Origin: Cynocephalus volans
Taxonomy: Eukaryota > Chordata > Mammalia > Dermoptera > Cynocephalidae
Direction: 5' to 3'
Assembly (NCBI RefSeq): GCF_027409185.1
Contig: NC_084464.1
Span: 45,173,095 to 45,237,094 of the forward strand
DNA length: 64,000 nt
Shown in pieces: positions 22,734-33,639 of this stretch. The position numbers were made by a program, and so were the translations under genes. Within the stretch, counting starts at the first letter, position 1; each line of letters starts with the position of its first letter. The notes under the pieces were generated by a model. The model was not told the origin of the DNA and did not search any database. It saw nothing but the letters and a program-made list of their open reading frames with translations.

Positions 22734-23443
22734 TGTTACAGGTAACATCATTAGCCCATATTGTTCCAATACAAGATGCTGAATATTTCTGTACCCTACA
22801 GCTCTATGATCACAGGCTTGTGCTCGTGTAAGCAAGAAACCACAGGCTGCTACCTCTTAGCTTTTCTATAAGTAGAAAATAGGCAAGTCTACTTCTTTAA
22901 GAAGAAGAAGGACCCTCCTCAAGTAACTTCCCTTCCTGCCCTTGTACCCAGGAGTAATGAAGGCCTTACCTAAAGCTTGTTCAACATTATGCCTGTAAGG
23001 AAAGTTTTATGCTTTGCTAACTTGCATATTTTAGCTTTTGTAAACCAGCTATGCTTGCTCTTGCCTGTGCGCCTTACAGGATGTCACTAGTTAACAGCTC
23101 AAGGTTAAACATGAGTAACACTATTTTGAAAAAAACATCTATTTTGGTTCATCTCAAGGATAGTAGGGAGGGGATAGGATGGTCAGAAAGTCCTGACCAA
23201 GGACTGTCAGAGAGTCCCTGAGTCCCTGCCAAACGCTAATCGCAAAAATTAGCTTATGTACGCAAGGCTTGCTTGCATTGGCTAAAACAAAACAAGCAAT
23301 CGCCCGATTGCGCCCAACTAAGCATAAAAACCGAAAGTAAGTCAGGCTCACCACCGCAGCTTGAATTGGCTTCTGCGGTCCCGGCCGGAATAAGTCTTTA
23401 AAACTCCCTTCTGAGTGTGTCTCCTTTGAAACTCGGCTATAAC
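22734..23443 (+). mobile_element. solo LTR of an ERV1 (gammaretrovirus-like) element
   Basis: The 710 bases begin TGTTACA and end TATAACA, with the four bases CATG on both sides (22,730 and 23,444). A CATAAAA box near 23,321, AATAAG at 23,390 and the segment GAGTGTGTCTCCTTTGAAAC at the end fit a U3-R-U5 order. No internal viral sequence or gene is present, so it is a recombined relic with possible promoter remnants. Confidence 0.75.
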
Positions 23444-23447
23444 ACAT

Positions 23448-23865
23448 GCATCTATGTGGTGCCTGCCCACATCTGTGGCCAAATACCATACTCCAGATGA
23501 AGGAGGATTATGTGGTTTCACTCACTTCAGCTACAAAGTGACTTTTTCTCAGGAAAGTCCAGTTTTTGCCTGCATTAGTCCATCTACTGATCTTGGTCAT
23601 GTGAGGATGCTCGTCTACTGGATCATTCAGACAATTTGCCGGGGATCTGCTTCCAGTCACAGGACTCAGTAGGCCAGATCATTACTTTCTGTTCTCCTAT
23701 TATTGGGTGAGCTGAATCTCCTCTCCCCTCCCCACACTCTTATTTGTCCAGAAATTGGTGGACACACCTCCACAAGAAGCTGGGTTTTGCTGATTTTCCG
23801 GTTCCTGACCTTTGGACACCTCCAGCAATCTTTGGTAACTACACGCATGCACACGCGCGCGCGCA

Positions 23866-23907
<42 letters not shown>

Positions 23908-25061
23908 ATTATGAATATCTGTTCTGCTCAGATTGACATAAATCCTAACTTTACAAGTACTTGGATCAGAGACCTCTACATCTGAAGTGTGTACAACTGG
24001 AGCAGGATATGATGGTTTCACAGCCAAAAAATGTGTCTGGCAACCTTTTTCTAGGACAGGCACATTTGGTATCATTCATTAATTTCTTGAGGTTTCTAGC
24101 ATTGTCCCTTGCTAACCTGCCCAACAGGAGTTTCTATACCTCTTTATAAATTTACTTTTTAAATTGGTTGTTGTAAAGAGGGTGAGTTCTTTAAACTGGA
24201 AACTTTTAATTTCTCCTGAAAATAACGTCTTCATGCAATTACCATGAGCTAATACTGTAATAAAGAATGGTCAAGGATATGGTGGTTTCATTAATTTTAA
24301 TTAACTAATGAATTAATTTTATTTTAATGCTATCCAGATGGCTAGGTCATAAAAACTTGTTCAAACAACTGAGTGGTTTTAGCCAAAACGAAAAAAAAAA
24401 GACGATTTGGATGGACACCCAATGACCTAAAATACACTCTCCCCCCTTTTTTTTCCTCTATGAAAAATAGAAAGAACTAAAATACAGTTTCTTCAGAGGA
24501 AGGTAAAACTGCGGGGTGGGGGTGGGGAGAATGGGAGGCCGCTGTGCACAAGGAGGGCAGGTATTTATACTGAAACTCAGAACTGAACATTTGACAGCTA
24601 AACATGCTCCTTTCCACCGGCTTGGGCTGCCCGAGCCCCGCGGCACCACAGACTATGAGGAGTCCAGACGTACGTGGCGGGAAACAAAACCACAATTTCA
24701 GAAGAACCACAAATTTTGAGACGCAGAAATAAGTACATTTGATTTAACTTAAAACTTGCAGAGCCCATCTGCTCCCCTTCATCCCCACAGCCCCTGGCTT
24801 ATTTTGTCCATCCCACCACTTCTCACCCTCTGGTCTGGGCAACTCCGGAATGCACCTGGATTTACGTTTCAGAATCTTTATCCCGGCAGCGGAACAGAGG
24901 GCGTGAAGGAGGCGAGGCTAGACACAGGACAAAACCCTTTGGGGCTCTCCATTCCTTTTCAGATAGCGTTTCAACTCCTTTCTTAGAGGACTAGAGAACG
25001 CCACAGCTCCTGCCACTGCCCATCCGCCTTTCCTCCAGCCCTAGAATTATCTGCTCTCCCC
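23448..25061. other. intergenic DNA around the CA repeat
   Basis: Apart from the alternating repeat, no gene or repeat family was recognised. Confidence 0.5.
23842..23907 (+). repeat. (CG)n-(CA)n alternating repeat
   Basis: Roughly 65 bases strictly alternate purine and pyrimidine. They begin CATGCACACGCGCGCGCGC and end in a CA run. This is the classical Z-DNA-forming sequence type. Confidence 0.95.
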
Positions 25062-25350
25062 TCAACGCCCCACCCTGTCCTCGTCCTCAAAAGCCGGAGG
25101 AGGGAAGCGGGGGAGGGGCGTCCCGGAGGACCCGCCCACGAAAGGGCACGCTTGCGTGCTTGCTACGGCGGCGGCCATCTTTGATTCGGGTAGCCCGCTC
25201 GCCTCCCGCCAACCTTCTATAGGGTCGCGTGGAGGCGCAGAGGCGACTCTGCACCCTCTGTCCCTCAAAACCCGTTGCGGGCCTGTGCTCGCGAGACCAG
25301 CGGCCCCCGTCCCCTACTCCTATTCCTCGGCCTCCACGTAAAACCTTGAG
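25062..25350. promoter_or_regulatory. CpG-rich promoter-like island with YY1-type motif
   Basis: The short island contains GCGGCCATCTTTG at about 25,170, whose minus strand AAGATGGCCGCC fits the YY1 consensus typical of promoters near the start site. It lies 1.0 kb beyond the BAK1 poly(A) signal. I see no recognisable coding sequence. Confidence 0.5.
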
Positions 25351-25361
25351 CAAGTTCTAGT

Positions 25362-25545
25362 TCCCTGCTCTTTGCTACTTGGGTGACTTTGGGAAGGCAC
25401 CTGTTTCCTTATCTGTAAAGTGGTAGTTTGAACACCGATCCCTCCCACCCCACCTCACCTTCACCATACCTATTGTTTGGGCATTGATGATACATTCTCA
25501 GTATAAAACCTGGCACGTAGTATGTGTTCCTTAAATGTTGTCTAC
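25362..25545 (-). mobile_element. MIR SINE
   Basis: TTGGGTGACTTTGGGAAGGC, CCTTATCTGTAAAGTGG and CCTGGCACGTAGTATGTGTT are reversed MIR from end to end. Confidence 0.65.
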
Positions 25546-26384
25546 GAGCCCTTGCTGTATTTGCGGGGTGCCTTGTAGTAACCACCACTGCCTACCGCGC
25601 CTCCTTCTCCCCTCCCCACTATTGCGCAGCTGCACACGGACTCTTTGAAGACCGTGTGTGGGTGCAAGGGGGTTTGCAATCCGACCCCAGGGGAGTGAAA
25701 GTGAAACTCATGAATCCTCTTGGACTTGCATGTGACCATTTTGGAAGGGTGTCAGAAGCATAGACCAGGATGCCCAGGACTGAAAAGACTTTGGAACATT
25801 TCAACGCCCCCATGTTTGTTATTTTTATCACATCTGGCTGCGTCCCCACAGGGACTCCCATGCAGCACAAAACTCCCAGAATGGAAAGCCCTGTGTGTGT
25901 GCTGGCTATGGGGACATTAGGGAAGGGGGAGCTGGGACATTGTGTGCCAGGCAGAGCAAAGAGTGGGAGAGGAGTATGGGGAGACGGGCCTTTCAGGCCA
26001 GCGTGGGTGATGGCCCCAGGGAGGAAGAGGAATTCAGGCCAGGCCTGCCTGAGGTGGCCTGTGGGGGTCCTCAGACACATGCAGCTGCTCCACCAGCTGT
26101 GCAGCCAAGGCCCAGCAGTTCGGGGTCCCAGACTTCCCAAGGGGGAGGGAAAATGCCTGGAACCAAGGAGATGAAGGGCTAGAGAGTGAGCGGGGAGGGG
26201 CCAAGGCCTTCCAGTCACTGGGGCCTGGGAGTGCAGGAGGACCACACCCAGCCCTCTACAGGATTCTGGAGGCCCAATGTGAGATCTTATTATCATCAGT
26301 CAGGTACATGCCAGGTATGCCCAGGTTCTCACAGTCCAGCCTGATGGAAAGAGAGGTAGCAGAGGATACAAAAATTACCAGGTG
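25546..26384. other. downstream of BAK1, nothing recognised
   Basis: GC-moderate. A 225-codon open frame on the minus strand is low-complexity in its amino acids and has no homology I recognise. Confidence 0.5.
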
Positions 26385-26403
26385 GGCAGAGGGGATTGCA
26401 CAG

Positions 26404-26409
26404 TTTATT
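26404..26409 (-). terminator. BAK1: BAK1 polyadenylation signal
   Basis: Minus-strand AATAAA in the context GGTAATAAACTGTG, 1.17 kb downstream of the stop codon. No other AATAAA or ATTAAA was seen on the minus strand between here and the stop. Confidence 0.8.
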
Positions 26410-26954
26410 ACCAAACACACTCAGAGGATGGGTAGTGGCCAGCGGGCTCTATCTGCACCCCCTCCCTGCATTTGGCTTAATCAAGAAATTCTCTCCCCTT
26501 ACCCCCAAACCCCTAGGCTGTGCTAGATAGAGAAGGCATCCCCTCCCTCAGGAGGGGCCTAGGTGGCTGAGGAGCATGGGGGGTGGGGGTGGGGGGTAGA
26601 GTTCAAGTATTCACAGTTCTCGGTCCAAACCCCCAGATGACACTGTGCCCAGGCTATGAGGGAGGATCCCACCTCTGGGATTCCTAGTGGTGTTGATGGC
26701 CCTTCTCCCACTCAGAACCCTCCAGATGAACTCCCTACCCTTTTTCCCTGTAATAGCAAACCAAGTCCTAAGCCCTGTAGTCTGGGCAAGGGTTTTCACC
26801 TGTAGTGAATGGGTGGGAAGAAGTGGTTATAAAAGGGAGAGTAAAGGAGCGAACGAGAGACCTTGGGAAGCAGGCGTGGAGAGTCTTGATGGACAAGTTC
26901 AGACAGCTTGGTCTGCACCGCCACCCCCACCCCACCCCCACTTCAGGTCCAGAA

Positions 26955-26962
26955 TCCCTGAG
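26955..26962 (-). promoter_or_regulatory. miR-125 seed match in the BAK1 3' UTR
   Basis: On the mRNA strand this reads CTCAGGGA, an 8-mer complementary to the miR-125a/b seed. Repression of BAK1 by miR-125b is established in human and mouse. Whether this is the orthologous site is inferred from its place in the 3' UTR. Confidence 0.65.
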
Positions 26963-27582
26963 AGTCCAACCACAAAGGCAGTATAGAGTGGGGGAGTGGG
27001 AGCAGGGGAGAGCTGAGCAGGACCTCAGTCCCCCACCCCCAACCAGTCCTGCTCCTGGGGAACATGATGCTCAGGGAGAGCCAGGACCAGGCTTGGGTCC
27101 CAGCTCTCAAGCTCTTAACTTCCAGAATAGCTGAATCCTGGGGAACAGGGTAGGCCCGCTGACCCCATGCCCCGGATGTCCTGGTCTTAGGCAGAGTGAT
27201 GGGAATGGGGAGGGGGGTCTCCCAAGGGCATTATAAAAAACTAAAACCATTAAAAACTTCCTGGGAAGAAGGAGCTTCTTGTCTCCCCAAGTTATCACTC
27301 TCCCCATGCTCAGCAGACAGGGCTAAGGGGGTCCCAGAGAGCTGAAGGAGGAGGCTACAGCCCTGGGGCCCAGAGAGGGGGCCTGTTAGCACCATGCGAT
27401 GTGGGGGCACCTCTGCAGCCTGACTGACCCCTGGGCAGGGGGCCTTCTGAAGCTGGAGTGCCCACTTGCTAAAGCTTCTGTACTCTTGTTGGGGGACCCC
27501 TACAGGAGACAGTGGGAGGGAGAAGACTTGGCCTAAGTCCAGGCAGGGTCTCAGCTGAGACCCCAAAGGGCACCGCTGGGAG

Positions 27583-27687
27583 TCATGACTTGAAGAATCT
27601 TTGTACCACAAACTGGCCCAACAGAACCACAGCCAGAACCACCAGCACGTTCAGGATGGGGCCATTGCCCAAGTTCAGGGCTGCCGC
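27583..27687 (-). CDS. BAK1: BAK1 exon 6 coding part (transmembrane anchor and stop)
   Basis: The acceptor TCCCGGCAG precedes 27687. The 35 codons encode AAALNLGNG, the hydrophobic tail ILNVLVVLAVVLLG, the basic end QRFFKS, and TGA at 27585-27583. The tail inserts BAK into the outer mitochondrial membrane. The residue after the BH2 tryptophan is Ala, where human has Val. Confidence 0.97.
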   Translation of the reverse strand, partial: AAALNLGNGPILNVLVVLAVVLLGQFVVQRFFKS

Positions 27688-30600
27688 CTGCCGGGAGAAA
27701 TAGAGTGGTCACAGAGGGGCTGGCAGAATGTGAAGGCACCTGGGGACCAGGCTGGGGCTGGGGGAGGGCAGCCCCACAGCAGGGAGGGTGCTGCAGTCCT
27801 AGGCACTCACCCAGCCACCTCTCTGTGCGATCCACCGTGCAATGCAGTGATGCAGCGTGAAGTCGGCCACAAAACGGGTCACCTGGCCCAGGAAGCCCCT
27901 CAGGCCACGCTGGTAGACGTATAGGGCCAGGCGGTAGCCGAAGCCCAGAAGAGCCACCACACGGCCCCAGTTGATGCCACTCTCAAAGAGGCTGTGGGAA
28001 GAGCATCCATACCATCAGTGGAGGGCCCCAGGAGGCCCTTCAACCTGCCTCATCCCACCCCTGGACCCTCTCAGCCCCTCCCTGCCCCCCACCCCACCCC
28101 TCTCCCAGCTGGAAAGCTAAACGACTTAGCTATGAGTCAAGGCCATTGAGGCCACCCAGGCCTGGCCTTGATTTAGAAGAATTTGGGCTCTGTAAAAGGA
28201 GAAGCAAAAGGTATGGCCCCCAAGGCTGCAGGAGCATGGGGGTGCAGAAGGCAGAGTGAGCAGTCGGAGGCAGCAGGGAGATTACCTGTGGGCGTTGCCG
28301 CTGGCCTGGCAGCCCGAGGGACAGCAGAGAGAAAAGGACAGAAGAGATTAGGATAGGTCTCAGAATCACAGTGGCCTGGGCATTGGGGGGATGGCCTCTG
28401 AAGATGTGGGGTGGACATTTCAGCTCTGAGCACTAATTTTAAATCTATCACCTACTGCTACCTTCACCTCCAGCTTCAAATCTACCCTGACAATGACCTC
28501 CCAAACTCTGGTGGTAACCACGGCTAACATCTTCTAAGTGTGGACAAAGTTTATTTTCCATATTTTACAGACAAACTGAAGGCTAGGAAGTTTCACAAAG
28601 CCAGCAAGTGGCAAAGCTGTGATTTGGACCCAGGTATTTGGTCTCTTTAACCACTACACCAGATCGCCTCTTGAGTGCCAGATTATAGCAACTGGAAGTG
28701 TTTCTGTGACCTGGCAGATGTTAGCAACCTTACTATCTTTGTGTGAAATGGAGATCCAAATTGGAACCACAAAGAACAGCTGTGTCCAAGCTAGGCTGGG
28801 GAGCTCTGGGGGACATCCCCACTCCAGGGCCCCTCTAGAGTCCTAATCTAACCAGCCACGTCCTTGATGTCAGAGCTCAAAAGAGCTGTGACCTTATGCA
28901 CAGCAGATGAGGAGTCTGGGGCCCAGAAAGGAGAAGATAGTGGCCCAGGACCATATATGAGTTCACAGCAGACACTGAGATAGCACACATGTCCCCTGAC
29001 ATTGACAGAGAAGTGTGTCTCCCCACACCGGGGAGCTCATCACACAGGCAGGGCACAGGTGGTAACAGGACAGCAGAGTGACAGGAGCCAGGTGGGGAGG
29101 TGGCTGGGGTACCTGGAGGCAATCTTAGTGAAATACTCATAGGCATTCTCTGCTGTGGGCTGCAGTCGCTCCAGCATGGTCTGGAACTCCGAGTCGTAGC
29201 GTCGATTGATGTCATCCCCAATGATGGCGAGCTGCCGACCCACCTGCCCCATAGTGCTGTAGGAGCAGGAGGCAGGTGGGTGAGCAGACAGATGGGCAGT
29301 CAGAGCTGGGGCCTGGGATCATGGCACAGGGGTCTGTCTGAGGTGCCCTTGGCTGTGTGCACCCCTCCTTGGGGGTCCCTGACAGTGTTCTCAGACATGA
29401 GGTCTCAGTTCAGGCACAAGGGCAGGCATGTGCTAACGAGGGCTCAAGGTCCCAGTTAGGGCGGGGAGTCCAAAATGAAAAGGGAGCAACAGTAGAAGGA
29501 CAAGACCCCCCAGGCTTCCCCAGATCCCAGGACCTGCACAGAGACCCCATGTGACCCTCCGCATCCCTGAAGATGTCCCTATGGGCCCAGGGGGCTGTAG
29601 CTCACCTGCTAGCTTCTAGAGGCAAGGTCACCATCTCTGGGTCAGTTGGGGCAGCCTCCCCCTCAGACTCCTGCTCCTGCTGATGGCGGTAAAAAACGTA
29701 GCTGCGGAAAACCTCCTCCGTGTCCCGGGCTACCTGCTCCTCTGAGGATCAAAGCCAGGAGTCAGGGAGGGAGGGCTGGACCCCAGCACCCCAGTGCTTT
29801 GTAGGTGGCTCACACTTCCTCAAGGCCACAGCTGTCCTTGCCCGTGGACAGAGATGGCCTTACACCTTAGCTGACACCTAACACTTCTCTGTGCGGGGTG
29901 TTCTTTGGGCATTTTTCACCCGGTCCTCACAGTAGCCCTGTGAAGTAAGTGATTCCCAGTTTATAGATGGGGAAACTTTGGCACAGGGTGTCTAAGTAAC
30001 ATGTACAAGGTCATATGCTAGAACAAGCAGTGGGGCCAGGGTATAATCCCAGGTAAATCCCAGGCATTTTGGCTCCCAAGTCTATTTTCGTGTGTACAAG
30101 GGACCCAGCCCTTAGGGTTTAGGGAATGTGGGAAACAAAATTTGAAAGTATAGCCTCAGGCCCAGAAAAGTCACAAGGGAGATAGTGACAGACCTGGGAC
30201 TTGAACCCCAAGTCCAGGGAACAACCCCCAGTAGGCTGTGAGCTCCAGGCTTCCCTGCTGCCCCCTTGGAGGAGGGAAGGAAGGCAGTCATCCTACTTCC
30301 TCCCCCAAGTCACACGGTACTGTGTTTAGCAGACCTGATGTGATGATAGGCCAGTCCACTTCCTTATTCCTCCTACTGTGGGGACATGGCAGCCATGCCA
30401 CACACTTCTACCCTCCTCTCTCGCCTCTGACCCCACCCCTTGCCCTGGGGTCCCACCATGCCCACCTTCATGCTTTCTCCCTGGCCTCTCCCAATCTTTG
30501 GACCCTCCTCCAGTCTTAACCTTGACTGCAGTTCCAGCTTCGGAGCCCCACAAGCCCCCTTCCTTGGGTGGGTGAACTGAGGCAGGGGAGCCTGCCCCTA

Positions 30601-30762
30601 AGTCCTGCTTGGCCCTGCCCACTTCTGTCTCTCCATCCTCATGGAAAGCCCTTGTGCTTATGGGATGGGTGAGGGGACAGGAAGACCCTTACCTGAAGTG
30701 GAGGATGAGGTAGGCTCTTCGCACCCCTGCCTGGGAGGGCCTGGGCCTTGCCCGGATGCCAT
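27583..30762 (-). CDS. BAK1: BAK1, pro-apoptotic BCL-2 family effector (complete coding region, five coding exons)
   Basis: BAK oligomerises in the outer mitochondrial membrane and releases cytochrome c during intrinsic apoptosis. I spliced the minus strand as 30762-30693, 29741-29606, 29256-29113, 27991-27811 and 27687-27583. This gives 636 nt, 211 codons plus TGA, the same length as human BAK1. Every junction has GT/AG and the phases fit. Visible motifs are the BH3 helix (VGRQLAIIGDDIN), BH1 with NWGR, BH2 with WIAQRGGW, and a C-terminal membrane anchor ending FFKS. Cys14, Cys166 and the zinc-site residues Asp160 and His164 of human numbering are kept. Differences from human are mostly conservative, for example LALYVYQRGLRG before the BH1-BH2 linker. 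The gene lies head-to-head with GGNBP1. Identity is very secure. Confidence 0.97.
27811..27991 (-). CDS. BAK1: BAK1 exon 5 (BH1 and BH2 domains)
   Basis: The exon lies between acceptor CTTCCCACAG and donor GTGAGTG. It encodes LFESGINWGR (BH1), the core helix ALLGFGYRLAL, then TRFVADF, LHHCIARW and WIAQRGGW (BH2). It is 181 nt and ends in phase 0. Confidence 0.97.
28545..28680 (+). mobile_element. MIR SINE in BAK1 intron 4
   Basis: TTTTACAGACAAACTGAAGG, AGCAAGTGGCAAAGCTGTGA and TTTGGACCCAGG follow MIR. It lies between coding exons 4 and 5. Confidence 0.65.
29113..29256 (-). CDS. BAK1: BAK1 exon 4 (BH3 domain)
   Basis: The exon lies between acceptor CTCCTACAG and donor GTACCC. It encodes the BH3 motif with the signature LAIIGDDIN, followed by RRYDSEF and a helix to EYFTKIAS. 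The BH3 groove contact mediates BAK dimerisation and binding by MCL-1 and BCL-XL. It is 144 nt, so skipping it would keep the frame but remove BH3. Confidence 0.96.
29606..29741 (-). CDS. BAK1: BAK1 exon 3 (helix alpha-1 region)
   Basis: The exon is flanked by acceptor TCCTCAG and donor GTGAGC on the minus strand. It encodes EQVARDTEEVFRSYVFY, the alpha-1 helix region, and then a Glu-rich loop to MVTLPLEASS. It is 136 nt, starts in phase 1 and ends in phase 2. Confidence 0.95.
29900..30075 (+). mobile_element. MIR SINE in BAK1 intron 2
   Basis: CCTCACAGTAGCCCTGTGAA, ATAGATGGGGAAACTTTGGC and CAGTGGGGCCAGGGTATAA follow MIR. Confidence 0.7.
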
Positions 30763-30793
30763 TTTTCAGGTCTCAGTTGAGGACAATGTCAGC
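30693..30793 (-). CDS. BAK1: BAK1 exon 2 (5' UTR end and start codon)
   Basis: The acceptor CCCATAG precedes 30793. Bases 30793-30763 are 5' UTR and the ATG is at 30762-30760, in the context AAAAATGG. The 70 coding bases encode MASGQGPGPPRQGC and a Ser/Thr-rich stretch. The exon ends in phase 1 before GTAAGG. This flexible N-terminus contains Cys14. Confidence 0.93.
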
Positions 30794-31374
30794 CTATGGG
30801 GATGGGTGAGAAAAAGCAGAAATGAGGATGAGCAGGGGCCTCTGTCTGGGGACCTGAGAGAGGTGGCCATGGCCACACAGGAGGTAGGAGTCCCCTGCTC
30901 CCAGAAAAGCCCACAGTCCTCTGGGACTTTTTTTTCAAATTCGACCACCTTGAGTCCCAGTGGAGTCTGCTGGGAGGAATCAGAACTTATCGAGCAAGTC
31001 CCTGGCAACCCTACAAGGGAGATGGATAAGAAAGGTGAGGCAGCTAAGGACAGACTGAGATGTCTGCACCCGTGTCCTCCATGCAGCCAGGTCCTCCAGG
31101 TGGGTGTGGCTGCAGCAGTGCCCAGTGGCTCTCAAGTCCCGGTTTACGTCCCTGTTGGATGAGTGAGGCTGGTTTCAGAGGCTGGGGGTTCTTTCAGCTG
31201 CTCCCGGGGCCTCCCGCCCAGCCGGCACACACCTACCGCAGGCTTGCAACCCCCCCCTGTTGACCCGTGAAGGCCGTCCTCAGAGGCCCCACTTCTTGGC
31301 CAGCCAGAATACACCTGTTTCCCAACTCAGGCCTGTTAGCTGCGAACACTTCCTGAGAGCCAGGTTGCACTACC

Positions 31375-31535
31375 ACACTACCACTTGCGAGCACTCTCTG
31401 GGTGTTGGGCATTGAAAACACATTACCCCGGTGAGGTAACTTGCATATCATGGCCACTTTACAGGTGAGAAGAGTGAGTGAGGCACAGCCAGGTCAGTGC
31501 CTGAGGCCACACAGCTTGTCAAGGAAAGTCAGGTT
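31375..31535 (+). mobile_element. MIR SINE in BAK1 intron 1
   Basis: ACTTTACAGGTGAGAAGAGT and GAGGCCACACAGCTTGTC match the MIR core. Confidence 0.55.
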
Positions 31536-31973
31536 CGTTGTCTGAATCTCCATGAGTCTGTGCACTCAACACTTATTTAAGATTGATTTTCCAGCCTGTG
31601 AACCTCAGTAGGCATCCTTTTTCCAGGGCAACTTTCCCCATTTCCCTCCTGCCCTTACCCTAGCTGCTCCTGCCTAGCAGCAAGCTGAGGGAGCCCTCAG
31701 GAGTCAGGGCCTTCCTTACCACCCCTGCTGGCCTCAGTCTTCTTCTTTGCCCAATCCTGGCTGCAGCCCCATCTGCTATGACCCAACAGGCAGAGGGAGA
31801 ATTTCCCGGATGTGAGCTGTTTCACTTTCAGTTTGCACCCCTTCCAGAGTATCATTTCCCCCAAAGCTGCCTCCATCACCCTGGCAGGAAGCACCCCCTC
31901 CTATCCCTCACCTGCCCCGCCTCCTCTCAGGCCCAGGACCACTTGCGAAAGTGCTCCAAGAGCTCTCTGAGAA

Positions 31974-32003
31974 GGGCTGGGGGAGGGCTGGGGGAGGGCT
32001 GGG
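31974..32003 (+). repeat. 12-bp G-rich tandem repeat
   Basis: GGGCTGGGGGAG is repeated two and a half times. Six G runs of three or more could form a quadruplex, on the non-template strand of BAK1 intron 1 reversed. Confidence 0.8.
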
Positions 32004-32822
32004 CCACCCGTGCACTCAGCTCTCCACCCCTCCACCCTCTGAGGGACAGGGACAGGGCAAAGGCAGACCCTCATCTCCTCCACCTCTGGGAACCAGGCCT
32101 CTTTAAAATAGACCTTTGCCTGGCACACCCCCGCCTGGCAGCTCCTTCCCAAATAAGATGCCCTTCCCTCTCCTCCAGTCCCCAAAACCTGACACCCCAA
32201 GACAGCAGGGACAGAGGATGCTGGCTGCACCCCAGCTCCCTCCACCACCACCCCAGAGGCTCATTGCTGGGGAGCAGGGAGAGCCTCGGCACAGCCCCCA
32301 AGGCCAGCAGCTTGTGCCGCTCTGGGCCTATCCCTGCCCCCCATTCAAACAGCCTAACTTCCTGGTAAGGGGAATCTCCACCCCTCCACTCCACCCTCTA
32401 ATCCCCCCCTCCCCCCACACACACTCCCTATCCCCGGCTTCCTAGGCCAAGAATGCATGTTCCCCATGGAGGAATGCCTGGCCGGGCCCTAGACCCGGTC
32501 TAGGGATCCTGGGGCAGCAGGAAGCGCTGTGAAAATTCCCTCCCTGCTCTTGACCTTGGCTCTGCCCTCCACTCCCGTCCCCCAGACTGCTAAAGGACCC
32601 CGTTCTTACTATTCTTTGGTATCCAGGGCTGGGGTAAAAGGGGATGCTGGCTGAGGGGCAGCCGGAGGGAGCCCTGGCAGGACCAGACCCCCAACAGAGG
32701 ATGGCCGACCTGCCTAGGCAAGGCTTGAGGCCTCCCGTCCACACCCAACTCCTCGGAGGGCTTCCTGCCCCACCCTGGCCCTGGGGCTGCCAAGGAGGAT
32801 GAGCAGGACCTTCCCAGCTTAC

Positions 32823-33005
32823 CTGCCAGGACCCTGGCCCAGGCCCAGGTGGGGGGCTCAGGAGGACTGAGGCCGGAGACCCCGGGGGCGGGGGGCTGGC
32901 GGCTGCTCCCCAGGGCAGGGTTCACGGCCCGGCTTCCAGGAATGGGTGTCGGTGCATTCTCAGTGTCTGGATGTAGCCTCTGCTTGCCCCTGCGCGGTCC
33001 AGGGC
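32823..33005 (-). other. BAK1: BAK1 exon 1 (non-coding, 5' UTR)
   Basis: On the minus strand this matches the known BAK1 leader: GGCTACATCCAG, then CCCATTCCTGGAA, and the end CCTGGCAG followed by donor GTAAGCTGGG at 32,822. It splices 2.0 kb on to exon 2. The 3' boundary is firm. The transcription start near 33,000 is an estimate. Confidence 0.82.
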
Positions 33006-33075
33006 CCGCGCAACTCCAGCGATCATAGAGGTGCCGGCGGCACCCGGCACCAATCAGCTCCCTCTAGAGGAAGTT
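33006..33075 (-). promoter_or_regulatory. BAK1 core promoter candidate with CCAAT box
   Basis: A CCAAT box lies at 33,050-33,054 on the plus strand, so it is inverted for BAK1, about 50 bp upstream of the estimated start. It sits in a short GC-rich stretch containing GCGCGG and GCCGGCGGC. No TATA box is visible. Confidence 0.55.
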
Positions 33076-33639
33076 TCCCTGTGGCCGCCGGATGCACGGG
33101 ACTGCAGCCAGGAGGAGCGGTCTGGGCTGGCCAGGCCCCTGAGCAGCTCCCACCCCTGCCCGCATCCCAGCCAGACAGAGTGGCTCTCCATCTTCCACTG
33201 CTTTCTCCATCCTGATTCCCAATCCTCATCCTTGATTTATCCCCAACTTCCATCAATCAGTACCAATAAAACCCCGGGTGGTGAAGTTTCTTAAGTACCA
33301 CTGCGTGCAATATACTTTAGCTACCATTGTCTCGGCGAATCTTTTCCACAGCCCCTGGCAGTAGGTTCCTGCCTCCCGCTGGCAGGTAAGCTGGGAGGGT
33401 CCTGCCCATGCTCCTCGGCAACCCCAGGGCCAGAGTCAGTCAGGGAGCCCTCCAGGAGCTGGGTGGGGAGGAGGAAGCCTCACGCCTTGCCTGGACAGGT
33501 CTGCCATCCCATGTTGGGGGCCCGATTGTGCCAGGGCTCCCTCTGGCTGCCCCTCAGACAGCATCCTCTCTTGCCCTGGCCCTGAATGCCAGAGAATCAT
33601 AAGAACAAGGTCCTTTATCTGTCTGGGGGATGGGAGCTA

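Larger units (their letters stand above)
26385..27582 (-). other. BAK1: BAK1 3' untranslated region
   Basis: About 1.2 kb follow the BAK1 stop codon on the minus strand, up to the only AATAAA-type signal in the interval. It is GC-rich, with CCCACC and GGGGTGGGG tracts, and contains an 8-mer match to the miR-125 seed at 26,955-26,962. The exact cleavage site is estimated. Confidence 0.8.

Noticed and set aside
25619-26296. 225-codon minus-strand open frame downstream of BAK1
   Set aside because: Composition is biased and no domain is visible. It could be read-through of GC-rich DNA past the BAK1 poly(A) site.
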